64,000 nt of DNA from CAYHCE01 sp964355015 (GTDB lineage Bacteria; Cyanobacteriota; Cyanobacteriia; PCC-6307; Cyanobiaceae), in contig CAYHCE010000009.1 in NCBI GenBank assembly GCA_964355015.1, positions 1 through 64,000 of the forward strand. Reading direction: 5' to 3'. The stretch's first letter is position 1. Each line of letters starts with the position of its first letter. A program made the position numbers and the translations under genes. Shown here one piece after another: positions 42,486 to 51,363 of the stretch. The notes under the pieces were generated by a model that ran no database searches, was not told where the DNA came from, and worked only from the letters and a program-made list of their open reading frames with translations.

Positions 42486-43529
42486 ATGGCCGTGACCAGC
42501 ACCCGCGCCGTCGATCCCTGGCAGTGGCAGCCCCCCCGCCCCAGCCGCTGGGAGCAGCCCGTTGGCCTGATCCGGCTGGACGGACCTGACAGCCTCCGCT
42601 TCCTCCACGGCCAGAGCAGCCAGGACCTGGAGCAGGCCCGAGCGGGCCGGTGCCTCTCCACCTGCTGCCTGACGTCCACGGCACGGCTGCGGGGGCTGGC
42701 CGAGGTGCTGGTGGACGACGGGGGCGCCTGGCTGGTGATCACGGCCGGCGAGACCGCAGCGATCCATCAGGCCCTCGACCGGGTCCTGTTCCCTGCCGAT
42801 CGGGTCAGCCTCGGCCCGGTGCGGCTGGGCCGGCTGGTGACGCTGCTGGGCGTCGACCTTCCCGAGGTGAGGCAGGCCTGGGCGGAGTTGCCCGCTGGCG
42901 AGTGGCGCAGGTCCGGCGAGGCAACCGGATCGCACGACGGTTGGCTGCTGGCGGGTCCAGCGCGGCTGCTCCTCGACCAGGACCGGCCCCTGCCCGCCTG
43001 GCTGGAGGCGATCCCCGCACTGGGCCCCATCGACGGGGAGCGCTGGCGGCTGCAGCGGGGGATACCGACGGCGCCGGCCGAGATCAGCGACGAGGTGAAC
43101 CCCTTCGAGCTCGGGCTGGCGGAGCGGGTGAGCCTCTCCAAGGGCTGTTACGTGGGCCAGGAGACCCTGGCCAAGCTCGCCACCTATGACGGCGTCAAGC
43201 AGCAGCTGCGCCGCTGGGCCTGGACGGGGCCAGCGGCGCAGCTGAGCACGGCGGGCGCGGGATCGGTGGCGGAGCCACGGCTGGAGCCCGGCACTGCGCT
43301 CGTCACCGCCGCCGGCGAGCGGGCCGGCCGGATCACCTCCGCCCTGGCGCTGCCGGTGGCAGAGGGGGAGCCGCCGCTGTGGCTGGGCCTGGCCCTGGTG
43401 CGGCGTCAGGCGCTGGGGGAGGCGGAGCTGCGGGCCGGCGATCCAGCCGGAGCGGCGCTGTCGCTGCGGCTGTCTGTGCCCGAGGAGGTGGTGCCGCCGC
43501 CGGTAGGGAGCGGAGGCAGGGCCTCCTGA
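42486..43529 (+). CDS. ygfZ: YgfZ/GcvT-family folate-binding protein (iron-sulfur cluster maintenance)
   Basis: 347 residues. The YgfZ signature SKGCYVGQETLAKLATYD lies near 219-235, with the conserved Cys at about 221. The N-terminus PVGLIRLDGPDSLRFLHGQS and CLTSTARLRGLAEVLV fit the family. The C-terminal barrel-like part (AGRITSALALPVAEG, PLWLGLALVRRQAL) is complete. YgfZ proteins use folate to support repair or assembly of some Fe-S enzymes, such as tRNA-modifying MiaB. The 3' end overlaps the opposing nuclease gene by 124 bp. Confidence 0.88.
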   Translation: MAVTSTRAVDPWQWQPPRPSRWEQPVGLIRLDGPDSLRFLHGQSSQDLEQARAGRCLSTCCLTSTARLRGLAEVLVDDGGAWLVITAGETAAIHQALDRVLFPADRVSLGPVRLGRLVTLLGVDLPEVRQAWAELPAGEWRRSGEATGSHDGWLLAGPARLLLDQDRPLPAWLEAIPALGPIDGERWRLQRGIPTAPAEISDEVNPFELGLAERVSLSKGCYVGQETLAKLATYDGVKQQLRRWAWTGPAAQLSTAGAGSVAEPRLEPGTALVTAAGERAGRITSALALPVAEGEPPLWLGLALVRRQALGEAELRAGDPAGAALSLRLSVPEEVVPPPVGSGGRAS

Positions 43530-45010
43530 TCGAGCAGCCAGCGGGCCACGGCCCAGGTGGCCCGCCCGTCGTCATGGTTGTAGCGGAAGATCCGCCGCAG
43601 GCTGTGGTGGCTGCCTCGGCCCCGGTGGGTGCCGTCCCCCCGCCACTGACGCCACCACAGCAGGCAGCGGGCCCCATCCACGCCCTTCTGGCTCCAGCGG
43701 AAACCCAGCCAGCCAGCCACGGCCTTGAGCCCGTAGCTGTTCACCGGCAGCAACCAGTGCCGCCGCAGCCGCTGGTGCAGGTCCACCATCCGCCTTCTCA
43801 GCGCGGCCACCTCCGCCTCGCTGGCCCCCTGGCGCTGGGCCAGCCGCGCCAGGCCGATCGATTCGGTCTCGCCGTAGTGGAGCACCGGCCAGTCGGCGGG
43901 GGTCCGCTCCAGCAGACGGCTCAGCCGCTGCCAGAGCAGGGCCTCGCCGTGCTCGTGCAGGGCCAGAACGGGCCGGTAACGGCCCGGGCCTGATGGCCCC
44001 AGATCCGGCCAGCTGCCATCGGCGCCGCGCTCGATGCGCAGGAACCCGTGCAGGAAATCGTCGCGGGCGTCGGGATCGGATTCGATGTCGTACACCAGAA
44101 CTCCGCCGGCTCGGTCCAGCTCCGGCAAAGGCCGCTGCGGCTGCTCCGGCTCCGGTGTCAGCGGCAGGGGTTCGCCCCGCTGCTGCACCCGGGCCTGGGC
44201 CACCAGCCTGGCGGCCACATCCCGGTGCTGCTCGCCGTGCACCTCCAGCGCGTCCGCCAGGCGATCGGCGTCGGCGGCGGCCAGGTCATCGAGCCGGCGG
44301 AGGCCGAGCTCCAGCAGCAACTCCCGTCGCTTGGCGCCGATGCCGCTCACTTCACTGAGGTGACCCTGCTCCGCCGCTTCGCGGTCGCACAGCCCCCGCC
44401 AGGAACAGAGGACGCACTTCTTGCGGTCGTTCACCAGCGGTGGGGGCTGGCTCCGCTCCAGATCGTCGGCCAGCTTCGGCAGTGTTTCGTCGAGCTGGCG
44501 CTGCAGACCGGCCGTCAGGGGGATGCGCTCGCGCTCGAGCCGCCCGCCCGGGCCCGACACCACCAGGCCGTGGCCCACCGGTGCCTGCTGAACGGCTCCC
44601 AGCAGCTGGCCCCAGAGCGACAGCACCAGCCGGTGCTCCCGGGTGAGGCGCCGGCCCTGGCGCGCCAGCACGGGCAGATAGGCATGGTCGCCCCAGCGGC
44701 TGGCTCCGGTGGTGCGCTGCAGCAGGGGCGGGTGGGCCTCCAGGTCCAGGCCGCCCGGGCCCGGCGCCGCGAGCCGCAGCCCCACCACCGCCTCGGCGCC
44801 GGCGGCACAGGCCGCTTCTCCCCGGCCGGGCTGCCGCCCCAGCAGGCTGACGAAACAGCGCTGCTGGTCATCGAGCTGGAGGGCGCGATGGGCGGTCCAG
44901 AGCCGCCGTTCCGGATCGCCGTGGCGATCGAGCCAGGCCCGCCGCCGGCAGCGCAGCCAGCTGCGCAGCAACCGGTCGGTGAGCAGCCGGTTGGACGGGA
45001 CAGCGGACAT
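43406..45010 (-). CDS. TM0106-family RecB-like putative nuclease
   Basis: 534 residues. The N-terminal region has TDRLLRSWLRCRRRAWLDRH (a RecB-type entry motif). The Fe-S-type Cys cluster is KKCVLCSWRGLC, as in RecB/Cas4-like nucleases. A helix-hairpin-helix (VSGIGAKRRELLLELGLRRL) follows, then a predicted RNase H-like part: VLVYDIESDPDARDDFLHGF, LHYGETESIGLARLA, NSYGLKAVAGWLGFRW. The last 40 or so residues (Ser/Ala/Pro-rich) lie antisense inside the ygfZ end. Role in DNA processing is inferred from family; no CRISPR is nearby. Confidence 0.85.
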   Translation of the reverse strand: MSAVPSNRLLTDRLLRSWLRCRRRAWLDRHGDPERRLWTAHRALQLDDQQRCFVSLLGRQPGRGEAACAAGAEAVVGLRLAAPGPGGLDLEAHPPLLQRTTGASRWGDHAYLPVLARQGRRLTREHRLVLSLWGQLLGAVQQAPVGHGLVVSGPGGRLERERIPLTAGLQRQLDETLPKLADDLERSQPPPLVNDRKKCVLCSWRGLCDREAAEQGHLSEVSGIGAKRRELLLELGLRRLDDLAAADADRLADALEVHGEQHRDVAARLVAQARVQQRGEPLPLTPEPEQPQRPLPELDRAGGVLVYDIESDPDARDDFLHGFLRIERGADGSWPDLGPSGPGRYRPVLALHEHGEALLWQRLSRLLERTPADWPVLHYGETESIGLARLAQRQGASEAEVAALRRRMVDLHQRLRRHWLLPVNSYGLKAVAGWLGFRWSQKGVDGARCLLWWRQWRGDGTHRGRGSHHSLRRIFRYNHDDGRATWAVARWLLDQEALPPLPTGGGTTSSGTDSRSDSAAPAGSPARSSASPSA

Positions 45011-45112
45011 CAGACCAGGCTACGGCGGCCGGTGGCCTGCCACGAGGCCGGCACCCACCGCCCCACAGGACGGCCAGCCTGCTGCTACGAGCTACCCAAC
45101 GCCGCCTTCCCC

Positions 45113-46564
45113 ATGGCTTCTGCCCCCCTGCCCCTGGAGCCCAGCCCCATCCGCTTCGGTACCGATGGCTGGCGGGGCATTCTCGGCGTCGACATCACGG
45201 TCGAGCGCCTGCTGCCGGTGGCGGCGGCGGCGGCCCGGGAGCTGGAGCACTCCGCCCCAGCAGCCCTGGACAGCCGCGAGGTGGTCATCGGCTACGACCG
45301 CCGCTTTCTGGCGCCGGAACTGGCCGAGGCGATCGCGGCGGCCGTGCGCGGCGCCGATCTGGAACCTCTGCTCACCGATACCGCCGTTCCCACGCCCGCC
45401 TGCAGCTGGGCGGTGGTGGAACGCGGTGCCCTGGGGGCGCTGGTGATCACCGCCAGCCACAATCCGCCCGAGTGGCTGGGACTGAAGATCAAGGGCCATT
45501 TCGGTGGCTCGGTGGAGGGCGATTTCACCGCCCGTGTCGAGCGGCGCCTGGAGGCAGGCGGCATCACCGTGCCGATCCCGGGCGACACCCCCCGCTTCGA
45601 TGGCTGGGCCGGCTACATCGCCGGTCTGCGGCGGCAGGTGGATACGGCGGCCCTGCGGCAGGGGCTGGAGCGGCTCGGGCTGCAGGTGATCGTCGATCCG
45701 ATGCACGGCTCCGCGGCCGGCGGTCTGCCCGCCCTGCTGGGGGACGGGGTGCGGGAGATCCGCTCGCAGCGGGATCCCCTGTTCGGCGGCCACCCCCCCG
45801 AACCCCTCGCCGCCTACCTCGGCGAGCTGATCGCGGCGGTACGGGCCTCGACGGCGGCCGGCCGGCCGGCGGTGGGGATCGTCTTCGATGGCGACGGCGA
45901 CCGCATCGCCGCCATCGACGAGCGGGGGCGCTACTGCAGCACCCAGCTGCTGATGCCCCTGCTGATCGACCACCTGGCCCGGGCCCGGGCCCTGCCGGGG
46001 GCCGTGATCAAGACCGTGAGCGGTTCCGACCTGATGCAGCTGGTGGCGGAGGGGCTGGGCCGGCAGGTGATCGAGAAGCCCGTGGGCTTCAAGTACATCG
46101 CCGCTGAGATGCTCGACGGCGATGTGCTGATCGGCGGCGAGGAATCGGGCGGCGTGGGGTTCGGCATGCACCTGCCGGAGCGGGATGCCCTGTTCGCGGC
46201 CCTGCTGCTGGTGGAGGCCCTGGTGGAGGGCGGCCTGCCGCTGGGGGAGCGCCTCACCCGCCTTGAGGCTGCCCATGGCGGCGGCGGCGCCTACGACCGG
46301 CTCGACCTGCGCCTGCGGGACATGGCCAGCCGCGAGCGGCTGGAGCGCCAGTTGGCCGAGACGCCGCCCGCCGCGGTGGACGGCGCGCCCGTGCTGGAGG
46401 TGATCCGCACCGACGGAGTGAAGCTGCGGCTGGGCCCGAGCCACTGGCTGATGCTGCGCTTCTCCGGCACCGAGCCGCTGCTGCGCCTCTACTGCGAGGC
46501 GCCCACGGCGGAACGGGTGGCGGAAGTTCTGACCTGGGCACGGCAGTTCGCCGAAGCGGCATGA
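45113..46564 (+). CDS. Phosphoglucomutase/phosphomannomutase-family enzyme
   Basis: 483 residues from the ATG at 45113. Motifs in order: IRFGTDGWRGILGVDIT, VVIGYDRRFLAPELAEAI, GALVITASHNPPEWLGLKIK (active-site Ser in TASHNP), VGIVFDGDGDRIAAIDERG (Mg-binding DGDGDR), IGGEESGGVGFGMHLPERD (sugar loop) and LMLRFSGTEPLLRLYCEAPT (phosphate loop). All catalytic parts are intact. The EESGG loop favours glucose-type hexose phosphates; exact specificity not decided. Its stop overlaps the rdgB start as ATGA, so the two are co-transcribed. Confidence 0.9.
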   Translation: MASAPLPLEPSPIRFGTDGWRGILGVDITVERLLPVAAAAARELEHSAPAALDSREVVIGYDRRFLAPELAEAIAAAVRGADLEPLLTDTAVPTPACSWAVVERGALGALVITASHNPPEWLGLKIKGHFGGSVEGDFTARVERRLEAGGITVPIPGDTPRFDGWAGYIAGLRRQVDTAALRQGLERLGLQVIVDPMHGSAAGGLPALLGDGVREIRSQRDPLFGGHPPEPLAAYLGELIAAVRASTAAGRPAVGIVFDGDGDRIAAIDERGRYCSTQLLMPLLIDHLARARALPGAVIKTVSGSDLMQLVAEGLGRQVIEKPVGFKYIAAEMLDGDVLIGGEESGGVGFGMHLPERDALFAALLLVEALVEGGLPLGERLTRLEAAHGGGGAYDRLDLRLRDMASRERLERQLAETPPAAVDGAPVLEVIRTDGVKLRLGPSHWLMLRFSGTEPLLRLYCEAPTAERVAEVLTWARQFAEAA

Positions 46565-47238
46565 GCCCTGCCGAGCCGACCAGACCAGGGGCCGGTCCCT
46601 GCGTACTGGTGATCGCCAGCGGCAACCCCGGCAAGCTGCGCGAGTTCACCACCCTACTGTGCCGGCCTGGATCGGGCCTGGAACTGGAGCTGCGGCCCCA
46701 GCCCGCCGGGCTGGAGGTGGAGGAGACCGGCACCAGCTTCGCCGCCAACGCCCGCCTCAAGGCCGAGGCTGTGGCGCGGGCCACGGGCCAGTGGGCCCTG
46801 GCCGACGATTCCGGGCTCTCGGTGCGAGCCCTGGGCGGAGCACCGGGGATCGAATCGGCCCGCTATGCCGCCACCGATGCGGAGCGCATCGCCCGCCTGC
46901 TGCGCGAACTGGAGCAGGCCACGACCGCTGCGAGGGCCGCCGCCGGCGACACCCCGCCCGATCGCCAGGCCCGCTTCACCGCCGCCCTGGCCGTGGCCAG
47001 TCCCGGCGGAACCACGGTGCTCGAGGTGGAGGGTGTCTGCGAGGGGGAGATCCTGGAGGCGCCCCGGGGAGGAGGTGGTTTCGGTTACGACCCGGTGTTC
47101 TACCTGCCCGAGGTCGGCCTGAGCTTTGCCGAGATGGATCCGGCCCTGAAGCGGCGCCTGGGCCATCGCGGCCGGGCTCTGGAGGCGCTGCTGCCGGGGT
47201 TGCGCCGCCTGCTCGGCGCTTCGTCCTCGGCGCCGTGA
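46561..47238 (+). CDS. rdgB: dITP/XTP pyrophosphatase (RdgB/HAM1)
   Basis: 225 residues; hydrolyses non-canonical purine triphosphates to monophosphates to keep them out of DNA and RNA. Motifs: VLVIASGNPGKLREFTTLL, GLEVEETGTSFAANARLKAE, ALADDSGLSVRALGGAPGIE and SARYA, GFGYDPVFYLPE and SFAEMDPALKRRLGHRGRAL. A mildly longer N-terminus than the E. coli enzyme. Overlaps the mutase gene by four bases. Confidence 0.93.
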   Translation: MSPAEPTRPGAGPCVLVIASGNPGKLREFTTLLCRPGSGLELELRPQPAGLEVEETGTSFAANARLKAEAVARATGQWALADDSGLSVRALGGAPGIESARYAATDAERIARLLRELEQATTAARAAAGDTPPDRQARFTAALAVASPGGTTVLEVEGVCEGEILEAPRGGGGFGYDPVFYLPEVGLSFAEMDPALKRRLGHRGRALEALLPGLRRLLGASSSAP

Positions 47239-47295
47239 GCCGGCCGATAAAGAACCGGTCAGCACCGCTACCGATTAGCACTGAGGAGGTCCTCC

Positions 47296-47472
47296 GTGCC
47301 GATCTCCATGTCCAAAGCTCAACTCAACGCGTTCCTGGCAGAGGTGCAGGCCGATTCCGCTCTCAAGCAGCGGGTGGATGCCGCCACCGATTCCGCTGCC
47401 GTGGTGGCGATCGCCCTTGAAAGCGGTCATGTGTTCTCACCGGCCACCCTCAGCCGGCATCAACGGGGCTGA
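47296..47472 (+). CDS. Nif11-family small protein
   Basis: 58 residues from the GTG at 47296, which has a strong GAGGAGGT 6 bases upstream; the in-frame ATG at 47308 is too far from it. The sequence SMSKAQLNAFLAEVQADSAL, then KQRVDAATDSAAVVAIALES, GHVFSP, fits the Nif11 helical pattern (MSxxxLxxFLxxVxxDxxLxxxLxxA...VVxIAxxxGxxF). In some cyanobacteria such domains are leader peptides for lanthipeptides; here the tail (ATLSRHQRG) has no Cys and no GG cleavage pattern, and no modifying enzyme is near. Role unknown. Its 3' end overlaps the opposing gene by 13 bp. Confidence 0.7.
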   Translation: MPISMSKAQLNAFLAEVQADSALKQRVDAATDSAAVVAIALESGHVFSPATLSRHQRG

Positions 47473-47957
47473 ACCTGCCTAAGGGCCTGATGCAGCCTGT
47501 CGACGCGGCGTTGGTTCACGCCGAGATCCGAATCCCCCAACCGGGATTCGGAGCGCACCTGCAGCACCCCGGCCGCAGGGTCGACCGCAAGTTCGAGGTC
47601 ATCGATGAAGCCGAAGATCCGGCTTTCAGCGCTGGCATGCAGATAGGTGGGGGTCGGTTCGCCGACCTGCCGCTCGATCCGGGTGCCGCTCAGCGCCGCC
47701 ACCACGGGCACGAGCTCGGCCAGGGCGGCGGCAGGATCGGCCAGCGGCCAGTCTTCCCGGACGCAGTGATCGGGGGCGGAGCAGGGCCGCAGGCGACCCT
47801 GCCGCAGCCCCAGACCGGCGGGAACGGCGCCGCCGGCATGAAACAGGGCCGCCAGGGGGCCCGGCACTGCCGCCGGAGCCAGGGCCTGGGCCACCCCCGG
47901 CAGAGTGAACAGCACGGCGGCCACGGCGGCAAGGATCCAGGCGGAACAGCGGTTCAT
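47460..47957 (-). CDS. DUF1499-family exported protein
   Basis: 165 residues. Signal peptide (AWILAAVAAVLFTLPGVAQA). The mature region has LRPCSAPDHCVREDWPL (Cys pair), AALSGTRIERQVGEPTPTYL, HASAESRIFGFIDDLELAVD and GVLQVRSESRLGDSDLGVNQ. The latter is the DUF1499 hallmark (F...DD.EF..D...G...RSASR.G.SD.G.N..R). Function unknown. It is 5 bp downstream of the carotenoid oxygenase gene and probably in the same transcript. Confidence 0.85.
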   Translation of the reverse strand: MNRCSAWILAAVAAVLFTLPGVAQALAPAAVPGPLAALFHAGGAVPAGLGLRQGRLRPCSAPDHCVREDWPLADPAAALAELVPVVAALSGTRIERQVGEPTPTYLHASAESRIFGFIDDLELAVDPAAGVLQVRSESRLGDSDLGVNQRRVDRLHQALRQVQPR

Positions 47958-47962
47958 GGGGT

Positions 47963-49474
47963 TCAGGCGGCCCAGCTGCCGTGCAGGCCGTGGGGAATGG
48001 CCAGAGGCAACGGCAGGATCGCCTGCTCGCTGAGGTCATCGGCGCGCAGGATCACCAGGTCGCTGGCAGAGCGGGCCCCATTCCACACCACGCACAGGAT
48101 CCAGCCGTCGTCCTCGGCGGGGAGGGTCGCGCCGGCCGCTGTGGGGCGGGGCACCATCACCGGCTCGCTGACGAAACCGCGTGGCGCGGCACTCCAGACG
48201 CGGCGCTCGCCCGTGGCCAGATCCAGCTTCTCGATCGCCTGCAGCGGATCATTGCCCCGCTCCCGCTCGGTCACCGCCATCCAGGCGAAGCGCGCCTCCA
48301 GGCCGATCCGCAACGGATTCACCATGGCGAACTCGCAGCAGCGTTCCTCCAGCAGCTCGGTACTGACCGCACCGCTGGCCAGGTCGAGGCGGCAGCGCTT
48401 CAGCTGGCCGATCGGCAGCGCCTCGAAATCGACGGCGCGGAAATCCACCTCTGGACCGATCGAGGGGAAATCGGCGTAGAAGATCGAATCCACCACCACC
48501 TGGCCGGCCGCGCCGGCCGTGGGATCCTCGAAGGCGTTGAGGTGATGGAAGACGAACCCCTCGGGGCCGGCCGTATGCACGAGTTCACCCTCGCCGGAAC
48601 GGGGGATCAGCCAGAACTGGCCCTGCTCACCGGGCTTCGAGCCCAGGCACTGGGCGGCTCCCTTCACACCGAAGACGAAACCCAGCGGGTTGAACGACAC
48701 GGCGTTCTGCAGGAACACGGCCCAGTTCGGCGTGATCGCGAAGTCGTGCAGGAAGGCGAAGCCGTTGAAGCTGCGGGCCTGGTCAGCCAGCAGGGCGCCG
48801 CTGCCGGCATCGAACTCCATCAGCCGGATCGTGCTGCGGGGGCCGGCCTTGACGCCGAAGGTGACCATCCGTGGTGCGCCGTGGTGCCCGGGGTCGAAAC
48901 GGGGATGGGCGCTGAAGGCCTCGCCGGGGCTGAGCACGCCGTCGAGCAGCTCGATGCCCCTGGTCTCGAGGCTGAGGGGATCGAGGCTGTGGGGAGAGCT
49001 GGCTTCCCAGAGGGCAAGCAACTTCTCGCCAAGGCGCACCACATGGGTGTTGGCGATGTTCTTGAGCCGCAGATCGAAGGCGTTGGCCAGCGGTCCGCCG
49101 GGCTTCCGGCTGCCGAACACGCCCCGGTAGAGCACCTTGCCGGCCGCTTCCTCCGCCAGCCAGCCCTCGGTGCGCACGAAGCGGTTGGTCAGCGTGGCGC
49201 TGCCGCCGTCGAAGCGCAGGGCGGTGATCATGCCGTCGCCATCGAAGGGGTGATGCACCCACTGGCCGCCCCGCTCGAGCCGCCCCGGACCATTGCGGTA
49301 GAGGGTGCCGCTCAGCTCGGCGGGAATCGTGCCGGAAGCGGCGCTCAGGGGCACCTCGCTGAGCTCGCTGCCCACGTTGCGGAAGGCGCTCGCCCAGTCG
49401 GCGCGGTCGTAGGCGGGTGCCTCGACGCCGGAGGAGGAGCCGGGGGCCGCAGGGCGACTGGGGGCAACGGTCAT
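47963..49474 (-). CDS. Carotenoid oxygenase (RPE65/CCD family)
   Basis: 503 residues. The four iron-ligand His motifs are visible: FSAHPRFDPGHH, FAFLHDFAITPNWAVFLQN, EGFVFHHLNAFEDP and the C-terminal IPHGLHGSWAA. LYRNGPGRLERGG and HPFDGDGMITALRF are conserved N-terminal blocks. Such soluble or membrane-touching enzymes cleave carotenoids or apocarotenoids with O2; cyanobacterial versions often make retinal. Substrate not determined here. Transcribed with the DUF1499 gene; no retinal-protein gene is near. Confidence 0.92.
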   Translation of the reverse strand: MTVAPSRPAAPGSSSGVEAPAYDRADWASAFRNVGSELSEVPLSAASGTIPAELSGTLYRNGPGRLERGGQWVHHPFDGDGMITALRFDGGSATLTNRFVRTEGWLAEEAAGKVLYRGVFGSRKPGGPLANAFDLRLKNIANTHVVRLGEKLLALWEASSPHSLDPLSLETRGIELLDGVLSPGEAFSAHPRFDPGHHGAPRMVTFGVKAGPRSTIRLMEFDAGSGALLADQARSFNGFAFLHDFAITPNWAVFLQNAVSFNPLGFVFGVKGAAQCLGSKPGEQGQFWLIPRSGEGELVHTAGPEGFVFHHLNAFEDPTAGAAGQVVVDSIFYADFPSIGPEVDFRAVDFEALPIGQLKRCRLDLASGAVSTELLEERCCEFAMVNPLRIGLEARFAWMAVTERERGNDPLQAIEKLDLATGERRVWSAAPRGFVSEPVMVPRPTAAGATLPAEDDGWILCVVWNGARSASDLVILRADDLSEQAILPLPLAIPHGLHGSWAA

Positions 49475-49509
49475 CGACTGGACGGCGGTGTGACGATGCC
49501 TCCATCATC

Positions 49510-49523
49510 ACGTAACGGAGTAT
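49510..49523 (-). promoter_or_regulatory. Possible promoter element shared with the hli gene
   Basis: Minus-strand ATACTCCGTTACGT, 36 bp before the carotenoid oxygenase start, identical to 24320-24333 upstream of hli. CATACT would be a fair -10. Could be chance. Confidence 0.25.
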
Positions 49524-49556
49524 GAAGTGGCGACGCCGACTTCTGAGACAGCCTGA

Positions 49557-50192
49557 TCAGCCCTGTCCGCCGGCCTGCTCCAGCACCCCCTTGCTGCTGG
49601 GAACGCCCCCGGCTCGGCGTGGATCGATCTCCACCGCCAGCCGCAGCGCCCGCGCGAAGGCCTTGAAGCAGGCCTCCACGATGTGGTGCGAGTTCAGGCC
49701 GTCGAGCTGGCGGATGTGAAGGGTGAGGCCGGAGTTGTTGACCACGGCCACGAAGAATTCGCGCACCAGCTCGGTGTCGTAGCTGCCGATCCGCTGGGCC
49801 GGGATCACCAGGCCGTAGCTGAGCTGGGGCCGGCCCGAGCAGTCCAGCGCCACCTGCACGAGCGCCTCGTCGAGCGGCGCCACGAAATGGCCGAAGCGAT
49901 GGATGCCGCGCCGGTCCCCCAGCGCCTGCGCCAGGGCCTGCCCCAGCGCAATGCCCACGTCTTCGTTGGTGTGGTGGTCGTCGATGTGGGTGTCGCCGTC
50001 GGCGGCGATCTCCAGATCCAGCAGGCCGTGACTGGCAAGCTGATGCAGCATGTGGTCGAGAAACGGCACCCCTGTGGTGACCCGGCAGCGCCCCGTCCCG
50101 TCGAGGTTCAGCTTGACGCGCACATCGGTTTCGCCGGTGACGCGGTGGATCTCGCCGCTGCGACTGCCGCCTCGGTCGTGGAAGGGGGACAC
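49557..50192 (-). CDS. hisB: Imidazoleglycerol-phosphate dehydratase
   Basis: 211 residues from a GTG at 50192; a GTG at 50309 also opens the frame, but the extra residues are not family-like. Motifs: GVPFLDHMLHQLASHGLLDL, HIDDHHTNEDVGIALGQALA (paired His/Glu Mn sites) and LNSHHIVEACFKAFARALRL (second repeat). Catalyses dehydration of imidazoleglycerol phosphate in histidine synthesis. The stand-alone form without HisB phosphatase is normal in cyanobacteria. Downstream of fabI on the same strand, with 288 bp between. Confidence 0.95.
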   Translation of the reverse strand: MSPFHDRGGSRSGEIHRVTGETDVRVKLNLDGTGRCRVTTGVPFLDHMLHQLASHGLLDLEIAADGDTHIDDHHTNEDVGIALGQALAQALGDRRGIHRFGHFVAPLDEALVQVALDCSGRPQLSYGLVIPAQRIGSYDTELVREFFVAVVNNSGLTLHIRQLDGLNSHHIVEACFKAFARALRLAVEIDPRRAGGVPSSKGVLEQAGGQG

Positions 50193-50480
50193 GTTGGTAG
50201 CGGCGACGGGGAAACGGTGGATCCATGCTGAAGCATGCGTGGCCGCCCCGGCGAGGTAAGCAGGAGCGCAGCGGTTCTCCGTTCTCCACCCTTTCGATCG
50301 AGTCTCCACTGTTTCGATCGAGGAGCGGATCCGGGCAGATCAGCTGCGGTGGTGGAGCGGAAGCTTCCGGGCTGATCAAGGGTCCTCTGTTGAGAACCGG
50401 TGTGCTGATCTACGTGCGGCAGGCTCCTCGGCATGCCTGCCGTGGCCTTTGCCGCCGGGTGTGGAGGCAAGTCACTACGG

Positions 50481-51263
50481 TCACATCCCCGTGATGCAGT
50501 AGCCGGCATCCACGTAGATCACCTGGCCGGTGATGCCGGAGGCCAAGGGGCTGGCCAGGAACGCTGCGGTGGAGCCCACCTCCTCCTGGGTCACCGTGCG
50601 CTGCAGCGGTGACTTCGCCTCCACGTTGTGGATCATCTCGAGAATGCCGCCGATCGCCGAGCTGGCCAGGGTGCGGATCGGGCCGGCACTGATCGCGTTC
50701 ACGCGCACCTGCTTCTCGGGGCCCAGTTCGGCGGCCAGGTAGCGCACCGAGGCCTCCAGGGCCGCCTTGGCCACGCCCATCACGTTGTAGTTGGGGATCG
50801 CCCGCTCGGCCCCGAGGTAGGTGAGCGTGATCACGCTGGCCCCGGGATTGAACAGGGGCTTGGCGTACCGGCAGAGTGGCGCCAGGGAGTAGGCGCTCAC
50901 TTCCAGGGCCCGGGCGAAACCCTCGGGGCTGATGGCGCTGTAGTCGCCCACCAGCTCCTCCTTCCCCGCAAACGCCAGGCAGTGGATCAGCACGTCGAGG
51001 CTGCCCCACTGCTCGGCGATGCGGGCGAACACGGCCTCGATCTGGGCCGGCTCCTGCACATTGAGGGGCTCGAACAGGCTGGGATTCAGCGGTGCGGTGA
51101 GTTCGCGCACCTTGCTCTCGAAGCGGCCCTTCTCGTCCGGCAGGTAGGTGATGCCCAGCTCGCAGCCGGCCGCGGCCAGCTGCTGGGCGATGCCCCAGGC
51201 GATCGAGCGGTTGTTGGCGATGCCGGTGACCAGGGCCTTCTTGCCGCGCAGATCGAGGAGCAT
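50481..51263 (-). CDS. fabI: Enoyl-[acyl-carrier-protein] reductase (NADH)
   Basis: 260 residues; last reductive step of fatty-acid elongation. LVTGIANNRSIAWGIAQQLA is the FabI-type cofactor motif. SLDVLIHCLAFAGKEELVGD and SVITLTYLGAERAIPNYNVM, then GVAKAALEASVRYLA, give the Tyr-x6-Lys catalytic pair. NAISAGPIRTLASSAI, then GSTAAFLASPLASGITGQVI, complete the fold. ATG at 51263; length is typical. Confidence 0.95.
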   Translation of the reverse strand: MLLDLRGKKALVTGIANNRSIAWGIAQQLAAAGCELGITYLPDEKGRFESKVRELTAPLNPSLFEPLNVQEPAQIEAVFARIAEQWGSLDVLIHCLAFAGKEELVGDYSAISPEGFARALEVSAYSLAPLCRYAKPLFNPGASVITLTYLGAERAIPNYNVMGVAKAALEASVRYLAAELGPEKQVRVNAISAGPIRTLASSAIGGILEMIHNVEAKSPLQRTVTQEEVGSTAAFLASPLASGITGQVIYVDAGYCITGM

Positions 51264-51363
51264 GGGGAGGTCGCCCGACAGGGACGATCGAGAGCAATCG
51301 GGCGATTCTCCTCCACCCCCCTGCCCGCGCCGGCTGGAGCCCCACCCGATCACCGCGGGCGCT

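Noticed and set aside
43406..45010. TM0106-family nuclease as a Cas4-like adaptation gene
   Set aside because: RecB/Cas4-like Cys cluster is present, but there is no array or cas gene; this family is common without CRISPR.
44048..45112. Upstream extension of the phosphohexomutase frame
   Set aside because: Antisense to the RecB-like nuclease; the mutase family begins right after the ATG at 45113.
47490..49525. Plus-strand frames opposite the DUF1499 and carotenoid oxygenase genes
   Set aside because: Shadow frames; the minus-strand proteins have complete metal-ligand and DUF1499 motifs.
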